A stretch of DNA of 64,000 nucleotides from Fragilaria crotonensis. Taxonomy: Eukaryota > Bacillariophyta > Fragilariophyceae > Fragilariales > Fragilariaceae. A program made the position numbers and the translations under genes. The stretch spans positions 1-64,000 of the forward strand of contig JAKSYS010000172.1 of NCBI GenBank assembly GCA_022925895.1. Reading direction: 5' to 3'. Numbering within the stretch: position 1 is the stretch's first letter; the number at the start of each line of letters is the position of its first letter. Below are positions 55,041-64,000 of this stretch, piece after piece. The notes beneath the pieces were generated by a model. The model saw only the letters and a program-made list of their open reading frames with translations, had not been told where the DNA came from and ran no database searches.

Positions 55041-57338
55041 ATGACGGATTTATATTTTCAGACATTGCGTTCACGTCCTCGAGCCCTCTTGCAAAGTACT
55101 GGACTCGGAGTAGATGTGACGCAAAAAGAACATGGCAGCAAAGCTCTAATCTTGGCAAGCAACAATGGCAATGAAAAAGTTGTTCGTTTGTTATTGAATG
55201 ACGAAGAGGTGGATGTAAATTTCCAGGATAATGATGGCGCCACTGCTCTCTATTATGCAAGCCATAATGGCCAGGTGGAAGTGGTTCGTGCTTTATTGGA
55301 GCACGACAGAGTGAATGTGAATATCCAGGATAATGATGGCGACACAGCTCTCTTGTTGGCGAGCGAGAAGGGCCATTTGGAAGTAGTTCGCGCCTTATTG
55401 AATCACGATGGGGTGGATGTGAACCTCCCCGACATGGATGGCAAAACAGCTCTCATCGTGGCAAGCGAATTCGGCCATTTTGAAGTAGTTTGCGCTTTAT
55501 TGAATCACGAGGGTGTTAATGTGAATATTCAGGATAATGATGCCAGGACAGCTCTCATCTGGGCGAGGAGGAAGGGCCATTCCGAAGTGGTCCGTGCTTT
55601 ATTGAATCAAGAAGGGGTGGATGTGAATGTTAGAGATAAATATGGCTATACAGCTCTGAAAGTTGCTCGCATGAGGCCGGAAGATTGTGCTGCGCATCTC
55701 TTGGAGGAAAATATGAAGCGTGTGAAGCTACTCGAGGAGAACAATCCTGCAGGAACCGGAGCTAATCATCTTGAGCCACGCTATCCCCCTCGTCGAAACG
55801 AGAACAGCTCTTCAAATGATGATACCAAGGTTGAGGAACAGCAGAAGCATCGCGAGGAGGAAGAACGGAAGCTTCGCAAGGTGGAAACCTCGTGGGCTTC
55901 TTTCAAGGTGGTTTCAGACAAAGACGCCAAGTTTGAACCAGACCGAAGCAAGCTTCTCCATGTGATGAATACACCATCGGCTGATCCTGCGGAACTTTCC
56001 TTGGAGTACATCGAACGATGCATCAAGAAGAACCACAAACTTGGATCGGGAGGCTATGGTGATGGTTTCTTGGCGGAAGATAGTTGTCTGCCAAAGAAAT
56101 TTGCAGTGAAGATGATTCGTACTAATACCAAATGCAACGAGGCTGACATCAAGGAAATGCGCAGATGCTTTCAGATGGAACTGTCGGTAAGTTCCGTATG
56201 CAGTGTCATATTTAGGCACTGAGAGTAATCATCCCTCTTCAAAAACAGTGACTCTAACAGCGCATTTTGTACAACATTACCAGATACTTAAGAGATTCCG
56301 GCATCCCAACATCATAGTATTTTATGGCTACAGTTTAACTGCCAATAGTACACAGCAGTGCTTGGTGTACGAATACGCCGCCAATGGCTCCCTCGCGGGC
56401 TTCTTCACAGAAAAATGGCAAGAGAGACCAATTGTCTTCAGATACTCGATTGTCCATCATGTTTGAATTGACGAGAGCGGTTCACTTCTTACACAATGGT
56501 GGATGCAAGGTGGAAGGCAAAGGTTGGAAAGTGTTTCATCGCGATATCAAGAGTGCAAATATTTGCCTGGCGGACGACTTCACTCCCCGGCTGATTGATT
56601 GTGGGCTCGCCAAATTTGTACCTGACGCCAACTCCAGCGCTACTCCCGGGCCGTTGACAGTCTCTTTACGGAACAATACTGACGGGCTTGTATTTGGAAC
56701 GCCTGGATACATGTGCCCAGAGTATATCAGAAAGAAGTGGAGAGGGCTTCCCCTGTCCCTACATCGCCGCCTATGACGTGTTTTCCATTGGCGTTGTCTT
56801 GGTTGAGCTGATTTTGGGATGTTTGAATGATCCTCAACGCCATGACGTGTTTGGGATGTACGTCCAGGATGAGCGAGGTCGGCTGGTTGTCGATGGATTG
56901 CAAAAGCTAAAGCGTAATGCAGATCGCACAATCATCTGGAATCCTGCGTCTCTTGACTTAATTTGCAAGGCTGCTATTCAGTGCATGGATCCTTTTCCTC
57001 AAGAAAGGTTGAACACGAAGGACCTCCTCGATAAGCTCAGAGATGCAATCAATTTGAATACCAACGCAGGCATTCAGCACCCGGATGCGGCGAGTGCAGT
57101 AGACAATGGTCCATACTGTCATATTTGCAACAACTATCGTACGGATATAAAGTGCAGCGAAGGCCACGTGCTCTGTGCATTTTGCATCGTGGAAAGGCTT
57201 GGTGATTACAGCGGGTGCCAACTTTTGTGCCTGGTCAAGGAGTGCTCAAGCAAACTACAAGACACTGATCTTTATGGACGCATTCCATTTGCTACGTACA
57301 ATCAGTACGTAAAAAAACGTGTTGAGAGGCAGATATGA
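55041..57338 (+). pseudogene. ankyrin-kinase-RING copy with two frame changes
   Basis: Exon 1 (55041-56186) encodes MTDLYFQTLRSRPRALLQST, seven ankyrin units, a Glu/Lys-rich coiled coil (EEQQKHREEEERKLRKVE) and the kinase start. The Gly loop is altered (GSGGYGDGFLAED, with Gly where Val is usual). A 97 bp intron (56187-56283) leads to exon 2, ILKRFRHPNIIVFYGYSLTA. A base change near 56410 shifts the frame to SDTRLSIMFELTRAV, then HRDIKSAN and DCG. One extra C near 56750 shifts it again to CPYIAAYDVFSIGVVLVELI, the RING-like module (CHICNNYRTDIKCSEGHVLC) and the end NQYVKKRVERQI. All modules remain and damage is light, so loss is recent. Layout matches the intact gene at 83-2717. Confidence 0.8.
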
Positions 57339-57530
57339 GAGACTTGTATCCTCTGCTTTGATTAGCAAATCGCCTTCCAGAAAGTGCTAGAAGGGGTGGA
57401 CGACGTCAAAAAGGGCGGCGATGAAAGTAATATTGCAGAGACAGCTGCAGATGCTGCAGGGGTTGGCAGGAGGAGTGGAACGGTCAAAACAAAGCTCCAC
57501 GGGACAGATACCTTTCCACCTACAAGAGAT
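57339..57530 (+). pseudogene. tail relic after the RING-like module
   Basis: CTTCCAGAAAGTGCTAGAAG and GTGGACGACGTCAAAA match 2815-2850. The frame MKVILQRQLQMLQGLAGGVE corresponds to NELLQKQQQMLQRLAKGLN of the complete tail. It ends in unrelated DNA. Confidence 0.6.
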
Positions 57531-58413
57531 TGATATTGCATTTCCGACATCAGTGTTTATACGCATTCATATAGAGGAGTTTCTGTTCCTCATTGTGAAT
57601 TGCCATCGTTACCTAGTGTCTGTATTGAATCTATGTCATGCATAGACAACTGGGTGCCTCCAAACGAGTCAATCGCTGTTGTAGAAACAACGATGTGAAG
57701 CACCAGTAGATGTCTTCGGGAATCAAATTGGCACGGTAGCCTGCAAAACTGGTTCCACAGGTAAACGCGTGGAGACACACGTTTCTTCTCAGCGCTGAGT
57801 CGGTCTCGATAGTATATAAGACTCCGTCTATTCCATCACAATCAGATTGGCGATCATGATTCCATGGTTGAAAACTTAAAATCACAAGGCAAGAGTACAA
57901 CTACGACCTCCAAGGCGGCGGTTCGAGTGCACACGGTTTTTGAAAAAGATATTTTACCTGTCACAGTTTGTTTAGTACTGGAGTACTGTAGGGGGAGGTA
58001 GATGGCATCTGCTGGACTAAACTCAAACACCTCACATTGAACGCCAATCGAGTGTGATGCCATCGGCCTGTCAAGATATGGTAATCTCAATCCCTGGTTT
58101 CTTCTTGATTCTCAACATCTAGATGAAGATAACCATTCATATAGCCAAGTATTTGATGCTACTGCTGCAGTGCTACCTCATTACGACAACAGACTTCATT
58201 GCTTCACCATAGGGAGTACTCCAGTATCATAGATGTCGGCTCCACCACTATTTCCTAGCCGTCTGTGTACAACTGGCGTTGATCATGAAATTGAGAATAA
58301 TTGCACAGATTCTGATGTACTGAGCAGCCACTATCAAGTACTGCTTGCGCCTGACTTCTCAGGCACTCCTCCGCTGCGTGATGGGTGATGGCACCTTCGT
58401 GACTCAAGAGTCT
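57531..58413. other. intergenic, no gene
   Basis: A few isolated GTAC words occur (TACTGGAGTACTGTAG near 57976). No gene seen. Confidence 0.4.
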
Positions 58414-58417
58414 TTAA
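58414..58417. other. piggyBac target TTAA, left
   Basis: TTAA immediately before CCCCGGACATT. Confidence 0.88.
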
Positions 58418-58596
58418 CCCCGGACATTTTTGTCCTACCGGGTAGGACAAAAAACATTTTTTTTTCCGAATCGCCAAACCCATTTTGTCCTCTGGCGGAT
58501 TTAGCAATAGGACAAAAAGTAACCTTATAACCACGGGTTAATCAAGTTTAACACGAAGAGCTCCGTGTTGACCATGATCTGATCACATCATTCTTC

Positions 58597-60535
58597 ATGG
58601 CTTACTCGCTCAGTGTCACGGATCGTTCCACAAGTACCAAACGTACGTCCGGGGTACACTTGTTCACGCGTGTGCAAACCAGTTTTGTCGTTGAAGGACG
58701 GGTTGGTACGTTATTACAGTATCACGGCATGGTCGTTGAGACAATTTTTGGTGATGAACACGACCGGAATCTTTCTCACAACGCAAGTTCTCTCCTCCTC
58801 GCATTTCCTTGCAAATCCAATTGCAAATGAAGCAGCGGCTTCATCATGCAGAATGATGATCAGTATGAAGGTGCTAATCAGGACCTCCTTGGAGGGATTG
58901 AAGATGTTGACAACAGCATGATGGAGACCATGTACAACCTGAGTGCATACGTCAGTGGTAGTAACAACGATGAGGACGACAACGTTGAAAGTGATGATGA
59001 TGCTTCTGGCCAGTGTGGTGTGACGAACGACAATTGCCAGGATGCGGCAAGTTGAGGCTGGACGTATCTCACTGGATCCAATCGACCAGAAGTTTCCATT
59101 TCCATTGATGGTATCGACAACCGTCTGCTTGACAGGGCTCGCGAGGAAGTTCCTGCTGTGCTTCTGAACCTGAAAAAGAGAATTGGTTCGAGGCGCGATC
59201 GAGATGTTCGTACAATTTCGCCCGGTGACTGCTTGAAGGCCTTCATGGATCCGAACTTTCTGGGATACATGAAGGCCTACATTAATGCCAACATGAAAAA
59301 TAGTAATGATCTAGTATCAAGCTCGGACATAATTGCATTCATTCGTGTCGAGCTCATGATTTCATTTTATAAGGTAAGAACTTGGGATCTCAACGCAAGC
59401 ACTCCTTGTGTTCTTAATGTCGTCATCAATGGACTGACCGGCAATTCGCCTTTTTGTTCTCGCCCTTCTTCTTCTAGGTTTCCCCCTCTATGTACTTTGA
59501 TCCTGCAAACGCATCAAACTTCCCTTCCTCCACCGGTGGCATGAGTCTCTATCGGTACAGCCAAATACTGAAAGCACTCGATACCACCAACCGTGCTCCA
59601 CGAACACAGGTGGTGTGTGGAACAACTGGTCTTACTGTTGATTCGTTAGGGGTTGGAGTCTGGAAGCCCCCTATGACACACAACACAGATATGGCAACTG
59701 ATTGCGTTTGATCATGACATGCGTCTACAACGCATACCACACCCACAATCTCAGTCGGACGGTTTCATATCTTCTCAGTGGAGAATGCAAATCATTTAAG
59801 GACTTCCAAAAGAGGCGTGCACGTCAACTCCCATTCCGTCAATTCTGTCTAGAGCTTGCCAATGATTTAAAAATTGAAGTTCTTCCACCGACGATGCATG
59901 AAAGCGGGAGCGATGACAACGATGATAACGATGATGCCGCCAACAAAGGACCCACTACTGCTTCAATTGCTATTACGTACAACAAACGTGAGGCATACTT
60001 CTCCAAACCGCATTTGATTGAACGGAGGACGAATCGAAGAGTTCTCCACCAACCTTCCTCTGTCCAAAGGCAATCCAGTTGCATCTGGTGTTGTCGTATC
60101 GATCATTCAACTGGCGAGAGACACACTCGACATGGACGAAAGACAACTTGGGTGTGTTCAACATGTGATGTTCCACTTTGCAAAAGACCAAGATTCAATG
60201 GACAGAGCTGTTTTCTTTTGTTCCACGAAGCGGAGACATTGTTTGACCCGTGTGGTGCTGAGGCACAAAGCTTAGAAGTTTCAGTCCGCTCAAACGGCAA
60301 CCGACGTGCTCCACCATCCCGTCGTACCCCCGAATTGTCTGCTGGGAGTGCGGAGGGGCCAATGGTGCCACCCTCTGCCTCACGGAACGATAACGATGAT
60401 GATGACTACATGCCCGGAATTTCCAGCGGTGATGACGATGACGAAAGCAGTCCCAAGCGTCCTGCAAGTCGTCGTAGGACGTGCAGTACAATTACCATAC
60501 CCGAAAGGAGGACAAGACACAGGCGTTTGATGTAA
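58597..60535 (+). pseudogene. piggyBac transposase remnant lacking the catalytic core
   Basis: ATG 58597 opens one frame that is readable through two in-frame TGA codons (58828 and 59053) to IRVELMISFYK. A 104 bp intron (59374-59477, GTAAGA...TAG) joins VSPSMYFDPANASNFPSSTG with GMSLYRYSQILKAL, the conserved piggyBac N-terminal region. After THNTDMATDCV and a third TGA, the text jumps to CVYNAYHTHNLS, near the end of the transposase. Hundreds of residues that would carry the three catalytic Asp are therefore gone. The C-terminal Cys-rich finger remains (CIWCCRIDHS, CSTCDVPLCK) and is followed by an acidic/basic end at 60535. Non-functional. Confidence 0.8.
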
Positions 60536-60869
60536 TAGAAAGTGGTGTTGTCGGTAAATTCAGAGATAGCCGTCATGATCATTGTGAAGATGAGATTTAA
60601 CACGGGATTTCACCACGTAAAAATCCGAAGATTGATTTTTGTACGGAGAATTTTTCGATAATTTGTCCTTTCAAGAGCGATTTATTTAGGACAAAATGTT
60701 TTTCGATGGCCACAAAATAAGGCTATCTTCAGATCACCGTATCTCCACCATTTTTAGGACAACTAGTGGGTACCTCCCAATTGGTCGGACTTTTGGAATA
60801 CGTGTACGGTATGGGTTGTGCACGGTTGTGTGTACTGTTTGTACAGTTCAGTACTATACGCAAGTAGTG

Positions 60870-61062
60870 CAGTACCCCATAGTGGTCCTACTCCGTAACA
60901 GACGCACGCACTGACGCAACTACGTATAAGCAAATCTTACCGACATCGCGTACGGAGTACTCCAGTATGCATGTATGACATTTATGCTCCGAGTATGAGA
61001 CAGTATTCATTTGATCCAGTACCCCAGAGTGGTCATACTCCGTAACAGACGCACGGACTCAC
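60870..61062 (+). repeat. direct repeat inside the piggyBac-like element
   Basis: AGTACCCCA(T/G)AGTGGTC and TACTCCGTAACAGACGCACG occur at 60870-60915 and again at 61016-61062. Confidence 0.8.
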
Positions 61063-61241
61063 GCACGCACACGATTAATTTATAATATAGTAGGATATGC
61101 AAAAGTAGGACAGTTTTAGAAAGGTAATGAAGTCAGGAACAAGATGTACGACTACGATTTTGTTTGTTTTTGAAATCTGGAGTTAGCGAGTGTCGCCAAA
61201 ATTTGTCCTCTTTTTTGTCCTACGATTTTTAATGTCCGGGG

Positions 61242-61245
61242 TTAA
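61242..61245. other. piggyBac target TTAA, right
   Basis: TTAA immediately after AATGTCCGGGG. Confidence 0.88.
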
Positions 61246-61309
61246 ATTGACTGCGTTACAATTCAGAAGCCTTGATTTCTACATTGGGTGGTGGCACAAG
61301 TACAATATG

Positions 61310-61550
61310 GGGAGCCCGAGTATGTCCCCTAATCGAGCCGGCCATCACCAACAATACTGTACGGTAGTACTGTTTTTTAAAGACTACTGGTACGGTGTAG
61401 GGTCTTTCTCTCCGCAGAGGAGAATGTCCTGAGATTCGTATGTAAAGTTGACGTGTAATTTAATTTCCATAATATTTCAGGGAGTCTTTTTTTTTAGAAA
61501 AGCTCGATCGGCTCGATTACGGGATATAGTGACATAGTACACAGGGTCCC
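61310..61550. mobile_element. MITE copy 2 (inverted relative to 54636)
   Basis: Its reverse complement aligns end to end with 54636-54862: ATCGAGCCGATCGAGCTTT, CATACGAATCTCAGGA, CCTACACCGTACCAGTAGTC and GGTGATGGCCGGCTCGATTA are shared. One end (ATTACGGGATATAGTGACAT) has diverged. Confidence 0.78.
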
Positions 61551-61860
61551 TGATACATGATTGTACGTGTAACGTGTAGCATATGCAATATGCAACGGTA
61601 CCAGGTACCGGTAGAAGGATATAGAGGATAGCATGTATCATAGGTTTTTCTTGTTCGTGAGCTGGCAGTGCCTTGGAAAGTTCTGTTAAACAACTGGAAT
61701 ACTGGAAACGTCCCTCTATGACGCCCGTTTTTCTGTTGATTTCAGACACTTTCGCGGCTTTCACACGCCTGGCATCCACCATCCGCCGTCGAATCTTGTT
61801 GACCTTCTGAAATTTTCAACCTTCCAAGTACTCCGGGGTACTCGAGTACTTGAATGTACT
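61551..61860. other. intergenic, GTAC words
   Basis: GGTACCAGGTACCGGTAG (61599) and GTACTCCGGGGTACTCGAGT (61829). No gene seen. Confidence 0.4.
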
Positions 61861-62751
61861 ATGATACCGTTTTCGTACGTCGTACCTTATAGTTCCTTCC
61901 CTCCAAGCAAAGCAACAGGATATCTTTGTCCATTCGCACTAACAAAAGGGTCACTTCCCATCTCATATGTGCACTTGTGCAGAGCACATTGTGGGCTGGC
62001 CAAATTTGTACCAGACGACAAGTCCAGCGCGACTCCGGGGTCGTCCACTGTCACTTTGCAGAGCACAACTGGCGGTTTTGCATTTGGAACTCCTGGGTAC
62101 ATGTGCCCAGTCTATGTCAAGAAGAAGGGTAACGGGCATTCATGTCCTTATATCGCTGCCTACGATGTGTATTCCATTGGTGTCGTCTTGGTGGAGCTAA
62201 TTTTGGGATGTTTGAATGCAATGCCATCGACGCGATTGCGCACTCGATCCCTTGACGTCTTTGAAATGTACGTCCAAGAAGGGCGTACATATCGTCGGAT
62301 TGTCCATGGATGGAAGAACCTCATGCGTGATGCAGATCCCACCGTAATGTGGAATCCAGACACTCTTGAAATTGCATGTAGGGTTGCTATTCAGTGCATG
62401 GATCCTTTTCCTGAATTACGGTTGAGCACGAAAGACCTCCTCGATAAGCTGAGCGATGCAATCCTTTTGAATAATAATGCAGGCTGCCAGCATACTGAAG
62501 CGGCGCGTGCTGGAAAGAGCAGTCCGCGTTGTGATATCTGCAACGACTATCGTACGGATATGACGTGCTCCGAAGGCCACGCGCTTTGTACAATTTGCAT
62601 CATAGACAAGCTCGGTGATAACAGCGGGTGCCAACTTTTGTGCCTGATCAAGGAGTGCTCAAGCAAAGTACAAGACACTGATCTTTATGGACGCATTCCA
62701 ATTGAGATGTACAATGGGTACGTCAAAAAGCGAGCTATGATGCAGATATGA
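61861..62751 (+). pseudogene. 5'-truncated kinase/RING fragment of the ankyrin-kinase family
   Basis: Open for 296 codons, but family sequence begins only at about 61986 (HCGLAKFVPDDKSSATPG). Ankyrin units, Gly loop, catalytic Lys and HRD loop are all missing, and the DCG Asp is His. From there the activation segment (FGTPGYMCPVYVKKKG), C-lobe (AAYDVYSIGVVLVELILGCL) and RING-like module (CDICNDYRTDMTCSEGHALC) are intact to NGYVKKRAMMQI. The first 40 residues are read from unrelated DNA. No kinase activity is possible; a RING-only product would need a new promoter. It is a breakpoint copy. Confidence 0.7.
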
Positions 62752-63708
62752 GACATGTAACCTCCGATTAGATTTCAAGAAGGGCGGCGATGAAAGAAAT
62801 GTTGCAGAGACCGCAGCAGATGCTACTGGGGTTGCCAGAAGGAGTGGACCGGTCAATGGCAGCATTAGCGCTACAGGCAGCGGATCAGTTCAAGGTGTCC
62901 CTTTTAAGCTCAGAGATTCGATCAGTCTGAATACCAACGCAGGCATTCAGTATCCAGAGGCGATGAGCGCAGTTGACAGCGGCCCCTCCTGTCTTATTTG
63001 CACGGATGTGAAGTGCATCAAAGGGCATGCACTGTGCACAGCTTGCATCGTGGACAAGCTCGATGATGACAAATGATGCCAACATTTGTGCTTGTTCAAG
63101 GAGTGCTGAGGCAAAATTCAAGACGAAGTTCTTTATCAACGCATTCCTCATGCGACGTACGATCGGTACGGTTAAAACGAGGCGTCCAAACGAAGTTGGA
63201 TGAATGTCTCCGCCTACTGTATCTGGTGAGATCTGATTTATATGTGGATCATGTTGGTGTTGAACACACAAACGAGTTGCTACAGAAGCAGCAGCAGATG
63301 CTACAGGGGTTGAACCGGTCATTGGCAGCATTGGCGCTCCTGTCGTCGAATCAGTTCAAGGAGTGCCTCAAGGTAATCAAAGCAGTTGCCACCTTGCAAG
63401 GTCTTCCGTTCCCAATCCCAAACCTTCCATTGCATGAGCAATACGAAATGATGAAGACATTTCTTGATTTTGTTGTTGAAAAGGCATCGATTGCTGTCGT
63501 GGCACACTGTGAGGGTCTCCTTGAGAATGGCGCCATGTCAATCGAAACGTACCGCCAAGTGCAGACAGTAGCAGGAGATTCATTCAAATTCATCGCAGAA
63601 AAAGCCAGAGCGAATACAAATTGGAAAGCCCATATGGTTCCTGTCCGTCGTCACAATGGAACACCCATTTGGGTGAAGAGTACTTATGAGGCTTACTATG
63701 AAGTGTGA
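62752..63708 (+). pseudogene. second RING-like segment and family tail, rearranged
   Basis: MKEMLQRPQQMLLGLPEGVD (62790) is a tail piece. It breaks off near 62890 and the text restarts at SLNTNAGIQYPEAMSAVDSG with a partial RING-like module (CLICTDVKCIKGHALCTACI), ending at TGA 63074. From about 63190 the tail is open to 63708 (KLDECLRLLYLVRSDLYVDH ... TPIWVKSTYEAYYEV). It lacks the middle block present at 29365-29570, since FKECLKVIKAVATLQ joins directly. So two RING-like segments lie in a row, the product of unequal exchange. The tail itself is well preserved. Confidence 0.65.
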
Positions 63709-64000
63709 AGACGTGTTCAGAGTCGCAGCACCGCAGCCTGTTGAGCCCTTGAGTGTATCATAGCTCGGAACAGTGCTTACTATGCACGTCCTACATTTAT
63801 TCGTCACTATGTTTACATTCCAACGAAGAGGAAATTACTCGTTTATCCAAGTCATTATTCATGCTTTACCATCATATTAGAGTATTTACTTCTACATGAA
63901 GAAGCTCATTCTTGGAAATATTTACTCGAGCAGACTAATACACCGAAGTCCGAATGAAGGCAGTGTTAGCTCTGCTGCACCTCTTCCATGGGAATTCCTC
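63690..64000 (+). repeat. duplicated 3' flank (pair of 29880-30210)
   Basis: Shared order of GGAACAGTGCTTACTATGCA, CATCATA, TATTTACTCGAGCAGACTAA and CTGCTGCACCTCTTCC-like blocks. It runs to the window edge. Confidence 0.75.

Larger units (their letters stand above)
58418..61241. mobile_element. piggyBac-like element, internally deleted
   Basis: 2824 bp between TTAA sites (58414-58417 and 61242-61245). The inverted ends are CCCCGGACATT (11 bp). Next to the left end TTGTCCTACC/GGTAGGACAA forms a near-perfect hairpin. TTTGTCC words recur at both ends (58451-58514, 60662-60699, 61203-61220). The element carries a broken gene without the catalytic core, so it can only have moved with help from an intact relative. 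Confidence 0.88.

Overview
This is eukaryotic nuclear DNA, most likely from a stramenopile and plausibly a diatom. The reasons are short GT-AG introns of about 90-150 bp, protist-type transposon families (PIF/Harbinger, pogo-like DDE_1, piggyBac with a C-terminal Cys cluster, hAT with BED and DUF659 domains, Copia), and low gene density between compact genes. The species is not identifiable from sequence alone. No rRNA, tRNA or CRISPR was recognised.

The host content is dominated by one expanding and decaying gene family. Full members have N-terminal ankyrin repeats (33-34 aa units), a charged coiled-coil linker, a protein kinase domain whose DFG motif is DCG, a RING-like Cys/His cluster, and (in some) a conserved C-terminal tail ending near YEA(H/Y)YEV. 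The one clean full-length kinase copy is at 83-2717. A tail-bearing copy with one frame break is at 27220-29904. Broken or partial copies lie at 10247-11530, 17455-17620, 17831-18835, 40762-42123, 55041-57338 and 61861-63708. Ankyrin-only paralogues are at 6928-7749 (intact) and 20601-21818 (broken), sitting in a duplicated block of about 1.4-1.8 kb. A conserved phase-0 intron in the kinase N-lobe shows the copies arose by DNA duplication, not retroposition. A separate four-helix membrane protein gene lies at 12493-13212.

Mobile DNA fills most of the rest. A decayed pogo-like transposase is at 14410-17144. A complete-looking Harbinger (22896-27027, 39 bp TIRs) carries a transposase and an accessory gene. 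A hAT transposase (30537-39543) is split by a full-length Copia (32261-38375; 324 bp LTRs with no difference seen; GACAT target duplication). A second, broken Copia (42993-48532; 140 bp LTRs with no difference seen; CTTCT duplication) lies further on. A second Harbinger (50963-54511; 34 bp TIRs, TGA duplication) carries convergent transposase and accessory genes. A piggyBac-like element at TTAA (58418-61241) has lost its catalytic core. A MITE pair lies at 54636-54862 and 61310-61550. Intergenic DNA also holds islands of closely spaced GTAC palindromes and a five-copy minisatellite (40342-40568).

The most notable observations are: (i) in both Copia elements the stretch just inside the 5' LTR is perfectly complementary (12-15 nt) to a segment of the LTR, the layout expected for self-primed reverse transcription; (ii) the rapidly duplicating ankyrin-kinase-RING family with shuffled and truncated modules; (iii) terminal hairpins in three unrelated DNA transposons; (iv) the hAT reading frame is continuous across the Copia target site, so the gene was open there when it was hit.
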